Source: Candidatus Rifleibacteriota bacterium
GTDB lineage: Bacteria; Riflebacteria; Ozemobacteria; Ozemobacterales; Ozemobacteraceae
Reading direction: 5' to 3'
DNA: 64,000 bases
Assembly: GCA_029565415.1 (NCBI GenBank)
Contig: JAKQOH010000092.1
Span: 1 to 64,000 of the forward strand
In this document: one piece after another, positions 14,144-23,073 of the stretch
Position numbering within the stretch: the first letter of the stretch is position 1
How the letters are laid out: each line of letters begins with the position of its first letter
Notes under the pieces: generated by a model
Database searches by the model: none
Told to the model about the DNA's origin: nothing
What the model saw: the letters and a program-made list of their open reading frames with translations, nothing else
Translations under genes and position numbers: made by a program

Positions 14144-15616
14144 GTGAAATATATAACTGTTGTTTTTTGTTTGCTCTTTTTTGCTTTTGCGCCCTGCCGA
14201 CCTGGCGCATTCGCGGCGGAAGCCGCCTCGAACGCCGACATTGCGACGCTGCGTGACGAAATAGCCTGCTTGCGGTCAGAGATGTCGGCAATGCGTGAAA
14301 AATACGAAACGACCATCGCCCGCCTCGAGGAACAGGTGAACAGGCTTGGCTCCGGCACCTGCGAACCTGCCGCGCCGATGCTGCAACCAGCGCAAGCCGC
14401 ATTATCGCCCGTCGATGAGCGGGAGCGGCTCCGGATCGCGGCCGCCGGCGCCCTTGGCGCGGCTGGCCTGGAACCGGTGACGGTGGCCACGCCGTCTGCG
14501 CAGACTGTCACGTTCAAGGCCGGCGAGCTGGGGCAGCAGGCGCTGAATCCCGAGATCAGCATGACCGGTGACGTCATCGCCCAGTTCCGCTCGCAAGAAG
14601 ACGTGCGCGAACAGGCGCGCGGCACGTTCCGCTCGCTCGGCATTCACGGAGAATGCTATCTCGATCCGGATACCCGGTTCAAAGCTTCGTTCCCCATCCA
14701 GGAGGAAGGAACGGAAATCTGCGAAGCCTACATCTCTCGCGTTGGTTTCTCGAAAGATCTCAATCTGACGCTGGGCAAGTTCCATCAACAGTTCGGTGTC
14801 GTGGGCCGGTGGCATCAACACGCTCTCGACCAGGTGGATTTCCCGCTCGCTCTTCGGCGTCTTTTCGGCGGCCCGCTGGAGCAGATCGGCGTTTCGTTCG
14901 ACTGGCAGTTGCCGGCAGAGAAGGGAATGGGACGCGAGTTCACCTTGCAGCTCACCCATGCGAACAATGATGCGCTGTTCGCCGAGAACACCCGGGGTGT
15001 TCCCTGCCTCCTGGCTCACTACAAGCAGTTCAAGGATCTGGATGCCTCGACCTATCTCGAATGGGGCGTCACCGGCCTGGCGGGCACCAACGACCGCTGG
15101 AACGTGGGCGCGGCGCCGGCGATCTCCATCCATGACGAGTCGCGGCCGACCTACGCCCTGGGATTCGACCTGACACGCCTGTGGGAACCCACGGACCGGA
15201 TGCGGTATCGCAACTTCTGCTGGCGCACCGAGGGGTATTATCTTGCCCGCGATATCATTACAACGGCGGGAGATCGCGATACGGCTCACGCCTGGGGGGC
15301 ATACACCAACCTCCACTGGAAGCTGAACCGGATTCTCGAGTCCGGTATCCGCCTCGACTACTACCGGCCCGACTCGAAGCCGTATGCCGCCGCCCTCACG
15401 CCGACGGAGCTGTATCCGAATGCCCTGCACATGGTGTCGGGGCATGATCCCTGCGAGTTCCAGGTCAGTCCCTACTGGACGTGGAGCCAGAGTCCCTGGG
15501 TGCATTACAGACTCGAATTCGATTATCGCAAGGGTCACAACATGGAGCCGGACGACCGGCGCATTACGCTGCAGTGCATCTGGGCCGGCGGCCCTCATCT
15601 GCATGATCGTTACTGA
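14144..15616 (+). CDS. Porin-like outer-membrane beta-barrel protein of the metal locus
   Basis: A 490-residue secreted protein starting at GTG 14144 behind GGGAGAA. The signal peptide is residues 1-24 (cut near AFA-AEA). Residues ~30-72 form a coiled coil (LRDEIACLRSEMSAMREKY and on). The remaining ~350 residues alternate short hydrophobic and polar strands with aromatic girdle residues, as in single-component porins. It ends in an aromatic residue (Tyr), as outer-membrane barrels do. Thirteen nt separate it from the binding-protein gene. By context it would admit Zn or Mn across the outer membrane; TonB-box or plug motifs are absent. Confidence 0.75.
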   Translation: MKYITVVFCLLFFAFAPCRPGAFAAEAASNADIATLRDEIACLRSEMSAMREKYETTIARLEEQVNRLGSGTCEPAAPMLQPAQAALSPVDERERLRIAAAGALGAAGLEPVTVATPSAQTVTFKAGELGQQALNPEISMTGDVIAQFRSQEDVREQARGTFRSLGIHGECYLDPDTRFKASFPIQEEGTEICEAYISRVGFSKDLNLTLGKFHQQFGVVGRWHQHALDQVDFPLALRRLFGGPLEQIGVSFDWQLPAEKGMGREFTLQLTHANNDALFAENTRGVPCLLAHYKQFKDLDASTYLEWGVTGLAGTNDRWNVGAAPAISIHDESRPTYALGFDLTRLWEPTDRMRYRNFCWRTEGYYLARDIITTAGDRDTAHAWGAYTNLHWKLNRILESGIRLDYYRPDSKPYAAALTPTELYPNALHMVSGHDPCEFQVSPYWTWSQSPWVHYRLEFDYRKGHNMEPDDRRITLQCIWAGGPHLHDRY

Positions 15617-15628
15617 AACAGGTGAAAT

Positions 15629-16714
15629 ATGAATAAAAATATCATGATAGTTGCGATGATCATCGTCTCTCTGTGGGTGCGGTGCGCACCTCTCTGCGCT
15701 GCCAATGGCTCGGAAAACGGGGAGCGGCCGCTACGCGTCGTCACGACGATTCCCGATTATGCGGATTTCGCACGCCGGCTGGGCGGGGAACATGTCATCG
15801 TGTCGCATATCGTCCAGGGCGACCAGGATGCCCATTTCATCCGGCCGAAGCCTTCGTTCGTCCAGATGCTGCGCGAAGCCGATCTGCTCATCGCGACGGG
15901 CCTCGATCTCGAAATGTGGCTGCCCACTGCCGTCGACAAGTCGGGCAACCCCCGCATCCGGAGCGAGGCGGTCGGCTACGTGGCGGCCGCGCAGGGGGTG
16001 CGGATGAAGGATATTCCGACCGTCCTGTCGCGAAGCGAAGGGGGACTCCATATCTATGGAAACCCGCACATCACGGTGAGCCCCATCAACATGCTTCGGG
16101 TCATCGAGAATATCGAGATCGGCCTCGAGAAAAATGCCCCGGCGCATGCACAGGAGTTCCGGACCCGCCTCGCTCAGCTCAAAGGTGAATTTTATAATAG
16201 GCTATATGGAAGCGAACTGGTCGAGGTCCTCGGCGGGGAAACGCTGGTGAAGCTTCATCAGGAAGGCAAACTGCACGACTTCCTGAAACAGAATACCTTC
16301 GAAGGCAAGCCTCTGTCCGAGATGCTGGGCGGCTGGACAGGAAGGATGCTCCCTCTGCGCGGCCTTCCCATCGTGACCTATCACAAAAACTGGATCTACT
16401 TCTGCGACGATTTCGGCCTCGTCCAGGTCGATACCATCGAGCCCAAACCCGGCATTCCGCCTTCCCCGAAGCACACCAGGGAACTCGAAGAGCGGATGCG
16501 CCGCGATGGCGTCAAGATCATGCTGTCGGTCAACTACTTCGACGAGCAGACCGTCAAATCCATTGCCGAAGCCACCGGGGCGAAGTATCGCATGGTGCCA
16601 TACTATGTCGGCGGCTCAACCGGCGTGGGAGACTACTTCTGCCTCGTCGATCACTGGATCGACGCCCTCGTGAAGATGGCCGGTGAGGCCGGGGTGAAAG
16701 GGGAATCACGATGA
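15629..16714 (+). CDS. Metal ABC transporter substrate-binding protein (ZnuA/TroA family)
   Basis: A 361-residue periplasmic binding protein with a signal peptide (1-24). Cluster A-I metal-binding histidines are recognisable: H69 in QDAHFIRPKPS, H147 in GNPHITVSP (replacing the usual DPHVWLSP) and the His of TYHKNW near 253, with an acidic ligand expected from the last block. No His-rich loop typical of high-affinity zinc ZnuA is present, so Mn or Fe cannot be excluded. The gene overlaps the ATPase start by 4 nt. It is the intact counterpart of the truncated gene at 1920. Confidence 0.9.
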   Translation: MNKNIMIVAMIIVSLWVRCAPLCAANGSENGERPLRVVTTIPDYADFARRLGGEHVIVSHIVQGDQDAHFIRPKPSFVQMLREADLLIATGLDLEMWLPTAVDKSGNPRIRSEAVGYVAAAQGVRMKDIPTVLSRSEGGLHIYGNPHITVSPINMLRVIENIEIGLEKNAPAHAQEFRTRLAQLKGEFYNRLYGSELVEVLGGETLVKLHQEGKLHDFLKQNTFEGKPLSEMLGGWTGRMLPLRGLPIVTYHKNWIYFCDDFGLVQVDTIEPKPGIPPSPKHTRELEERMRRDGVKIMLSVNYFDEQTVKSIAEATGAKYRMVPYYVGGSTGVGDYFCLVDHWIDALVKMAGEAGVKGESR

Positions 16715-17436
16715 CGGGAAAGACGGCCGAGGTCCCCGGTGCTTCGCCTCCTCTCATCCGTTGCCGCGATGTCTGCGTCGGCTATGACCAGGAGCTGGTT
16801 CTGGATGGCGTCGATCTGGAGGTGCCACGCGGGGCGTTCGTCCCCTTCGTCGGCCCGAATGGCGCGGGCAAGACCACGCTTCTGCGCGCCATCCTGGGCC
16901 TCCTGCCTCTGCGGGCCGGCACGATCGAGACGCCGTTCGACACCGTCCCGGCGGGGTTCGTTCCCCAGCATCAGAGCATCGACCTGTTGTTTCCCGTTGT
17001 CACGCGGGATATCGTCATGATGGGCCTGTATCCGCGCCTGGGCTGGTGGGGACGGCCGTTACCAGCCGACCGCGAACTCGTCGATCATCTGCTGGTACGA
17101 TTCAACCTGTCCGCGCACTCGATGAAGGCCTTTCACGAGCTGTCCGGTGGAATGCGCCAGAAGGTGCTGATCGCCCGGGCCCTGGTGACGGGGGCCGACG
17201 TGCTGGTGATGGACGAGCCGACGGCCTCGCTCGATGCCGATTCCGAAGGCGAAGTCATTCACCTCCTGCACGAGTTGGCGGTCAGGGATGGAAAAACCGT
17301 TTTGTTTGCCCAGCACGGGCTCGACCTTATCCGGCATCTGACCGACGAGGTGTGCCGCGTCCATCATGGAAAGGCGCGCATCATGCCCTGGAGGGAACTG
17401 CATCTCGACGAGCCGGAGGTGCGTGCCCATGCATGA
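16711..17436 (+). CDS. Metal ABC transporter ATP-binding protein (ZnuC-like)
   Basis: A 241-residue ABC ATPase. Walker A GPNGAGKT is at 48-55, the Q-loop is PQHQSIDLLFP near 85-95 as in ZnuC/MntB-type proteins, the signature LSGGM is at 144-148, Walker B is VLVMDEP, and the switch His is in FAQHGL. It overlaps the binding-protein gene by 4 nt and the permease gene by 8 nt, so it clearly serves this transporter. Its sequence is distinct from the ATPase at 1261. Confidence 0.93.
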   Translation: MTGKTAEVPGASPPLIRCRDVCVGYDQELVLDGVDLEVPRGAFVPFVGPNGAGKTTLLRAILGLLPLRAGTIETPFDTVPAGFVPQHQSIDLLFPVVTRDIVMMGLYPRLGWWGRPLPADRELVDHLLVRFNLSAHSMKAFHELSGGMRQKVLIARALVTGADVLVMDEPTASLDADSEGEVIHLLHELAVRDGKTVLFAQHGLDLIRHLTDEVCRVHHGKARIMPWRELHLDEPEVRAHA

Positions 17437-18688
17437 ATCCCTTGCGATGATGGTCTCAACCGTCTTGGAAATCTACGGCACGGCCCTGCCGGTCGGTCTG
17501 TTGATCGCAGCCACAGGTGCCCTGTTCGGGGTGTTCGTCGTCCTCAAACGCGTCGTGTTCATCGGGGTGACCCTTTCGGAGGCTGCGGCCTGTGGCATCG
17601 CGCTTGGCCTGCTTCTGGGCTGGCCCACCTTCGTCGGCGCCCTGCTGACGGCGATGCTGGTGGTGCTGCTGCTCGGTCTGCCGTTCGAGCGGTGGTTGAA
17701 TCTGCCCCGTGACACCTTCCTCGGCGTGCTGTTCGTGGCGTTCTCGGCCGGCAGTGTCGTGCTCGTCGCGAAAAGCGGCTTCGGTCTCGAAAAGGTGAAG
17801 AACCTGCTGTTCGGAAGTCTGTTATTCGCCTCCCCCCACGACCTGTGGCTCATCATGGGTGTGTTGCTGCCGTGTGCCGCCTGGCTTCTCGTGAGTATCA
17901 GGCCGACCGTTTATGCCTTCCTCGACCCCGACGCGGCGCAGGTGTTGGGAATACGGGTGCGGGCGATGGAGTTCGCATTCTTCATCGCCCTCGGTGCCGT
18001 CGTGGCGGCCGCCTCGAAGATCGCCGGCGTGTTGCTGATCTTCTGCTACCTCGTCGTTGCCCCGGGAACGGCGCTCATCCTGTATCACCGGCTCGCAGGA
18101 GTCCTCGCGCTGTCTGTCGTCGTTGCCTGTTCCGTGACATTCGGCGGCATCCTCATCTCCTACAGATTCGATCTGCCACCGAACCAGACGATCGGTCTCG
18201 CACACTGCCTCGTCTTCCTTCTGGCGATGTTCACCCGCACGGGGCTGCCGGGAATCCGCTGGCGAAACGGTGTTCCCTTCACGGGCCTGGCCGCCGCAGC
18301 CTGCCTTCTTGGGCTGTTGGCCGTGCCGGTGGATGGACAACACCCCGAGGAATCGCCCCAGATGCCTTCTCTCGAACGGGGAAGCTCTGGAAACACGGTG
18401 CCGGCCGCTCCTTCGCAGGAACTGTCTCAGAGCGGATGGCCGGAGCTTGTCGAGCGGCTCGGTTCCGCGTTTCGCACGCGCGGCCGGCAGGCCGTTCCCG
18501 ATGCGGTGGCCTTTCTCCGGAAGGACCCGCCCCTGTTGTTCCGGGCGCAGATCGTCGCCGAGATCGAGCATGCGATCGCTGCCTCGTCCGGCTGGCAGAT
18601 CCGCCGGCCGGCTTCCGACCCGGTGAACGGAGCTGCAGCCGAGGCTTGCCTCGCGCGCGCGCAACAGGGGAGCGGAGGAAAGCCATGA
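17429..18688 (+). CDS. Metal ABC transporter permease with C-terminal extension
   Basis: A 419-residue protein. Residues 1-270 are an ABC-3 family permease with eight to nine membrane helices and the family pattern (VVLKRVVFIGVTLSEAAACG; IAGVLLIFCYLVVAPGTA). An additional hydrophobic helix at ~284-300 is followed by about 119 soluble residues rich in Ser/Pro then Arg/Ala, absent from standard ABC-3 permeases, which end near 270-290. The extension could be a periplasmic or cytoplasmic accessory domain; nothing in it was recognised. ATG 17429 is inside the ATPase 3' end. Confidence 0.88.
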   Translation: MHESLAMMVSTVLEIYGTALPVGLLIAATGALFGVFVVLKRVVFIGVTLSEAAACGIALGLLLGWPTFVGALLTAMLVVLLLGLPFERWLNLPRDTFLGVLFVAFSAGSVVLVAKSGFGLEKVKNLLFGSLLFASPHDLWLIMGVLLPCAAWLLVSIRPTVYAFLDPDAAQVLGIRVRAMEFAFFIALGAVVAAASKIAGVLLIFCYLVVAPGTALILYHRLAGVLALSVVVACSVTFGGILISYRFDLPPNQTIGLAHCLVFLLAMFTRTGLPGIRWRNGVPFTGLAAAACLLGLLAVPVDGQHPEESPQMPSLERGSSGNTVPAAPSQELSQSGWPELVERLGSAFRTRGRQAVPDAVAFLRKDPPLLFRAQIVAEIEHAIAASSGWQIRRPASDPVNGAAAEACLARAQQGSGGKP

Positions 18689-18698
18689 TCCGGGAACG

Positions 18699-18727
18699 TC
18701 CCGGGGAATCTTTCCGGGATGATGTAT
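18699..18727 (+). terminator. Probable rho-independent terminator after the metal importer
   Basis: TCCCGG (18699-18704) pairs with CCGGGA (18714-18719) around a 9-nt loop and is followed by a T-rich stretch (ATTTTTATT). A competing upstream arm CCGGGA at 18690-18695 can pair with the same TCCCGG. It lies 10 nt after the permease stop and ends the importer operon. A TATAAT (18737-18742) just downstream may serve the next gene, but no good -35 was seen. Confidence 0.55.
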
Positions 18728-18869
18728 TTTTATTGATATAATATAGCTGTGCGTGTCTTGGCGGCGAATCCTGAAGGTGAGACAGGCGGTCAGCGATGTT
18801 CCGGTGACCGCTCGTCCCGCCTGCAGGAACAAGCTGCCGGATTGCATGCAGGGTTGGAAGGGGTTGAAC

Positions 18870-19814
18870 ATGACCGAACTTGTCGCTGCGGAAGAAATCA
18901 CGAAACGTGTGGGCTGGTGGAAACCGGAAACGATCGTCGACCGGGTCTCTCTTTCCCTTTGCGAAGGGGAAATCATGGGAATGCTCGGGCCCAACGGTGC
19001 GGGAAAGACCACCACGATGAAAATGCTGCTTGGCTTGACCTCCATCACCTCGGGCGTCGCGAGAATGTTCGGGGCCCCCGTGCCGTCGGCATCATCCCGT
19101 GTCGGCGTGGGTTTCCTTCCCGAATCGATCCAGCATCCGGGCCACCTGACCGTGTATGAATACATCCGGTTCCATGCCCTGCTGAGCGAGCTGAAAGTCC
19201 CGGGCGAGCTGGTCGGGGAGCAGTTGCGGCGCGTCGAGCTGTGGGAGCATCGCGACCGTCTGCTGATCGAATGCTCGAAAGGCATGCGTCAGCGCGCCGA
19301 TATCGCTCGGCTGCTGATGAAGCGGGCGAGGTTGATCCTCCTCGACGAACCGTTCAGCGGACTCGATCCCTGCGGTCAGGTGATGCTCCGAGAGCTGCTT
19401 CTCTCGCTGAAGCAGGAGGGGATCGCGATCCTTGTGAATTCCCATGCTTCAGGCATCCTGGAAGATGTCTGCGATCGTGTCTGCCTGATGAACCGGGGGC
19501 GTGTGGTTCTTGGCGGCTCCCTTGCGGAACTCCTCCGGACGAGTCAGACCCGGGTCGTGGCTTCATTTCCTGAATCGGGAACGGCGCTCGAGACTTTCGT
19601 TGCGGCCCATTCCGCGATTCCGCATCGCCGCCTCGATCGGGGTGAGATCGAGTTTCTCGCCGGTGAGGCTGCCATCGTGAACGATCTGCTTCGGGACATC
19701 CTCCGCGGGGGGGGGATGGTCACGCTGGTGGCACCGGTCACACTGACACTCGAGCAGTTGTTCCTGCGGGAGCTTTCTGAGCGCGGCGACGCCGCGAACG
19801 AGAGGAGAGGGTGA
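18870..19814 (+). CDS. ABC-2 type exporter ATP-binding protein
   Basis: A 314-residue ATPase of the ABC-2/DRA export family. Walker A GPNGAGKTT is at 40-48, the signature is the degenerate CSKGMRQR usual in this group, and Walker B is LILLDEPFSGLDP. A C-terminal ~95-residue regulatory extension follows, as in CcmA/NatA-like proteins. The start at 18870 is chosen for the GGAAGGGG ribosome site just upstream; earlier in-frame codons lack one. The 180-nt gap from the importer plus a terminator suggests separate transcription. It is paired with the membrane protein that begins 2 nt later. Confidence 0.88.
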   Translation: MTELVAAEEITKRVGWWKPETIVDRVSLSLCEGEIMGMLGPNGAGKTTTMKMLLGLTSITSGVARMFGAPVPSASSRVGVGFLPESIQHPGHLTVYEYIRFHALLSELKVPGELVGEQLRRVELWEHRDRLLIECSKGMRQRADIARLLMKRARLILLDEPFSGLDPCGQVMLRELLLSLKQEGIAILVNSHASGILEDVCDRVCLMNRGRVVLGGSLAELLRTSQTRVVASFPESGTALETFVAAHSAIPHRRLDRGEIEFLAGEAAIVNDLLRDILRGGGMVTLVAPVTLTLEQLFLRELSERGDAANERRG

Positions 19815-19815
19815 G

Positions 19816-20589
19816 ATGTTTCCGAGAATACGCCTGATAGCCTGGGACACCTTTCTCGATGTGGCCCGCCACAAAATGCTGACGGTGCATCTGGTGTTTG
19901 TCGGAATTTCCCTGGGGCTGTTCAACCTCTTCGGCCACTTTGCCACGACACCGACACTGGAATACCGGATGATCCAGGATGTGGGGCTGTCGATCATCTC
20001 GTTGTTCGGCTTTCTGATCTCGCTGTTCATCGGCTCGACAACTCTTCGGGACGAGATTCTGCATAAAACCGCCTATACCATCCTCACCCTTCCGATGGGG
20101 CGCTGGGAACTGTATGCCGGCAAGTTCCTCGGCACTCTTCTGGCGGCCATCGTGAATGTTTTCCTCATGCTTGGGCTCCTGGCCGGTCTGCTGTATCTGA
20201 AGTTCGGCGTGCTCTGGACGGGGTTCCACTGGGTCGTCCTGTTCATGCTTTTCGAGTTCGCGATCATGTCGGGAATGGTTCTTCTGTTCTCTCTTTCCGA
20301 CTCCCTGATCGTCTGTTTCTCTCTCTCGGTCTTCTGCGTCCTCCTCGGAAACATGATGGACCACGTGCGGCATCTTGCTGCGGAGGCCGGAATTCCCCTC
20401 CTCATCTGGCTTACAGACCTGCTTGGCTGGATCCTCCCGAATTTCGGCCTGCTCAACATCAAACACAAGATTCTCACCGATCTGGCCATTTCGCCGGGTC
20501 TGGCCTTGTCGGCGGGATTCTATGTCGCAAGCTACTTATTCTTTCTCCTCGTTGCAGGTTCCTGGATTCTGGGGAAAAAGGACCTGTGA
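19816..20589 (+). CDS. ABC-2 type exporter membrane protein
   Basis: A 257-residue protein with six membrane helices and a long cytoplasmic N-terminal start, the layout of ABC-2 permeases. The segment DEILHKTAYTILTLPMGRWE matches the conserved cytoplasmic 'R...T..LP.SR' loop of the family. It is immediately downstream of its ATPase and shares a base with the next ATG. The exported substrate is unknown; the His-rich partner protein downstream hints at a metal link. Confidence 0.85.
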   Translation: MFPRIRLIAWDTFLDVARHKMLTVHLVFVGISLGLFNLFGHFATTPTLEYRMIQDVGLSIISLFGFLISLFIGSTTLRDEILHKTAYTILTLPMGRWELYAGKFLGTLLAAIVNVFLMLGLLAGLLYLKFGVLWTGFHWVVLFMLFEFAIMSGMVLLFSLSDSLIVCFSLSVFCVLLGNMMDHVRHLAAEAGIPLLIWLTDLLGWILPNFGLLNIKHKILTDLAISPGLALSAGFYVASYLFFLLVAGSWILGKKDL

Positions 20590-21560
20590 TGATGAACAGA
20601 CACGGAATCCTCCTCTTGGTCGCCATCGGACTGGTCGTGTCATCGCAGCAGATGTATACGGCAAAATATCATGTCGAGATTCGCCAGCCGACGCTGGCCG
20701 AAGGCATACTGACCGCCCAGCGGGACGTCGGCGAACCTGTTGCTGACCTTCATGAGCCATATGAGTCAGACGGAGGAAAAACCGCCGCCTCTGATACGGT
20801 TTCCGCCCCCGGGGGCCGGGAACACGAGCATTCTCACGAGGCCGATGTGGAGAGCGGTATTGGCTTCCATCATCATGGGCCTCACGACCACGGCGAGGAA
20901 CATGATCACGAACAAGCGGGGGAGGGTGGGGGCCGTTCCGGGAAGCACGACCCGCACGAAGCAGAACGTGGGCCGGCGGAGCCTGGATGCTGCAGTCCAG
21001 CTGGCCCCGCCGTTTCACCCGGCTTGGCTCTCGTCCTGCGCCAACTGGGCTTTGCCGAGCTGGCGGCAAATCTCCTCTGGATCCAGATGGATGCAGACTC
21101 CCACCGAGGGCTCTGGCATCGGGTGGATTTCGCCCTTGCCCTGATTCCGGCCCTCGATCCCTCCTTCATCGATGCGTATCTCCTGCGGGCCTTCCTACTC
21201 GACGAGTATCAGGGCCGGCACGACGAAGCCCTCGCAATCCTCGAGCAGGCGGTGAAGCGGGTTCCCGGCCGCATCGAACTGTGGGAGCAGATCGGCCTGG
21301 TCTGCTTCAACCATGATGGCAGACACGGCCCCCGTCGACGTCTGGAGCAGGCGTTGGAGGCATTCCTGCATGCTGCCGACATGCCGGGGGCTCCGTCGCA
21401 TCTCGTTCGAATGGCCGCTGTGACGCTGGCGGCGATGGGGCGCCGGGAGGAAGCTGTCAGGCTCCTGACCATGGTGGAAAAGGAGGCGGGAAGACCCGCC
21501 GAGCAACGGGCACGAGACCGGGAGATGATCGGACGCATACGGTCGGGGGAGGCATTTTAA
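20589..21560 (+). CDS. Membrane-anchored TPR-like protein with His-rich region
   Basis: A 323-residue protein starting at ATG 20589. An N-terminal helix (7-20) anchors it or acts as a signal. Residues 79-123 hold about fourteen His interspersed with Glu/Asp/Gly. A CC pair follows (134-135), then helical repeats of TPR type from ~145 to 310 (FIDAYLLRAFLLDEYQGRHDEALAILEQAV is repeat-like, with later ALEAFLHAAD and GRREEAVRLL units). It closes the exporter operon. A role as metal-sensing or metal-binding partner of the exporter is inferred; no enzyme domain is present. Confidence 0.7.
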   Translation: MMNRHGILLLVAIGLVVSSQQMYTAKYHVEIRQPTLAEGILTAQRDVGEPVADLHEPYESDGGKTAASDTVSAPGGREHEHSHEADVESGIGFHHHGPHDHGEEHDHEQAGEGGGRSGKHDPHEAERGPAEPGCCSPAGPAVSPGLALVLRQLGFAELAANLLWIQMDADSHRGLWHRVDFALALIPALDPSFIDAYLLRAFLLDEYQGRHDEALAILEQAVKRVPGRIELWEQIGLVCFNHDGRHGPRRRLEQALEAFLHAADMPGAPSHLVRMAAVTLAAMGRREEAVRLLTMVEKEAGRPAEQRARDREMIGRIRSGEAF

Positions 21561-21681
21561 GCGGCTGAAGGAACCAGGGGCACCGGTATCCGGAATTAGG
21601 ATGAACCCCGGGGATGTTTGGTTCGTCATCAAAGAGGAACCCTCATCGGCAGAAAAGGATCTCTGGAAGCGAAAATCGATC

Positions 21682-21710
21682 TTGACCTAGTGAGCTTATG
21701 CTCATATCCT
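21682..21710 (+). promoter_or_regulatory. Promoter with the same spacer operator as 2574-2602
   Basis: TTGACC (21682-21687), 17-nt spacer, TATCCT (21705-21710). The spacer contains TGAGCTTATGCTCA (21691-21704), identical in sequence and position to the upstream site. The 238-nt gap 21561-21798 also contains a small hairpin downstream (CCTCG 21724-21728 with CGAGG 21742-21746, then T5 at 21752-21756) that could act as an attenuator in the leader. This promoter drives pseudopilin cluster A. Confidence 0.8.
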
Positions 21711-21798
21711 TAGGGTGAGGGTACCTCGTGGTTCCCTCCATCGAGGAAGGGTTTTTCCCCAACATGGGAGAAAACTCGGGAATGAAAAGGAGAAGATC

Positions 21799-23073
21799 AT
21801 GCGAACTCTGATCGTGACGATGTCTGTATTGTGTGCGCTATCGTTTCTGCCTTGTGCGGCCGTTGCCGCGGAATCGACCGATGCAGCTGCCCAGGCTGCT
21901 GAGGCTCAGAAAATCCAGAATCCCGAAATGAATCTTCAGTTCGACAATGCGCTTCCTGCGAATTTCCGGGGTGGCGATCCGGATTCCGGCGTCGTCCATG
22001 TCCTCGAGGATCAGCCCTACAAGCGTCAGGAACACACCCTACTCTACGAAGATTCGCCACAGGCTATGGGTGCCGCCAGCGGTGCCACCTTCGCCGGCCC
22101 GCCTACGATCAACTGGACGACGGATCAGGTCAAGGCCGATGGTTCGGTTCAGACGATCGCCAATGACAATAACAACAAGGCCACGAGCGAAAGCGAGTTT
22201 CCCGAGCCGGGGGAATACCGGGTCGGCAACAGTGGCGCCCGCCAGGTGAGTCAGAGCGGCGGTGGCGCTTCCTCAACAACCCCCGGCCAGAGCGGCGAAT
22301 CCGCGGCCGCCGGAGGTCAGACCGGCAACGCAACCACGGGGGAAGGTGTTGATGCTGCTTCGGGCCAGCGTGTCACCTCGACCCAGACGACCGGTGTCGT
22401 GTGCCATGATGTGACAAGCCCCAACGTGTGGGCCGTGTTCCAGGAAGCCGCCGGCGCAACGCAGAAGACGCTCGACGAGACCGAGCTCAAGAAGAAGCTT
22501 GGCGAGCAGGTGCTGGCAGGCAACGGCCTCTTCGATCCCGAGATGGCTGTTTCCGAAGCCTTGAAGGGAACAAGTATGCTCGCAGTTTCCGAGTTTCCCG
22601 TGAACCGGAAGCCTGCCGAAAAGACCGCGGCTGTGGGCGTGAAAGGCCCTCTGTTCAGCGAGATCGGGAAGGATGAAGCAAAAGTGGCGGGGACGGTCGG
22701 CATGAAGGTGCTTGATCCTCAGGTTCAGACGCGGCTTACCGATGTCGGAACCACCGACACACTCAAGGGGGTTTTCGTGCGCCGCAATGTGCCGTTCATC
22801 GTCACGGCTCTTGCGACCGACAACGGAGACAAGTGCTCGACTACGGCCGAAGCCGTCTGCCGGATCGAAACGAAGGATGGAACCGAAGTCGAAAAGTCCG
22901 AGAGCGGGTATCTGTTCCGCGTTCCCAACTATCCGCGTTCGGAGTATGCTGATCAGCCAGAATATCAATTCGTGATGGAGGGGGCTGACAAGGACGGCAA
23001 CAAGACCGTCGTCCGGCTGCCGCTCTTCGTTGTGAACACCCAGATGGCCGTCGAAGGCGGCCGGAACGAATGA
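21799..23073 (+). CDS. Secreted protein of pseudopilin cluster A, unknown function (1)
   Basis: A 424-residue exported protein with a clear signal peptide (1-23, AVA-AES). Residues ~145-200 are a Ser/Thr/Gly/Gln-rich linker. The C-terminal ~220 residues look beta-rich, with the phrase CHDVTSPNVWAVF at the linker exit, paired cysteines (C in DKCSTT and AVCRIET) and a final strand set. No database family is recognised. ATG 21799 follows AAAAGGAGAAG. It overlaps the next gene by 4 nt and shares a D-x-T-[PS]-[PN] signature with the proteins at 23070 and 54846. Confidence 0.75.
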   Translation: MRTLIVTMSVLCALSFLPCAAVAAESTDAAAQAAEAQKIQNPEMNLQFDNALPANFRGGDPDSGVVHVLEDQPYKRQEHTLLYEDSPQAMGAASGATFAGPPTINWTTDQVKADGSVQTIANDNNNKATSESEFPEPGEYRVGNSGARQVSQSGGGASSTTPGQSGESAAAGGQTGNATTGEGVDAASGQRVTSTQTTGVVCHDVTSPNVWAVFQEAAGATQKTLDETELKKKLGEQVLAGNGLFDPEMAVSEALKGTSMLAVSEFPVNRKPAEKTAAVGVKGPLFSEIGKDEAKVAGTVGMKVLDPQVQTRLTDVGTTDTLKGVFVRRNVPFIVTALATDNGDKCSTTAEAVCRIETKDGTEVEKSESGYLFRVPNYPRSEYADQPEYQFVMEGADKDGNKTVVRLPLFVVNTQMAVEGGRNE

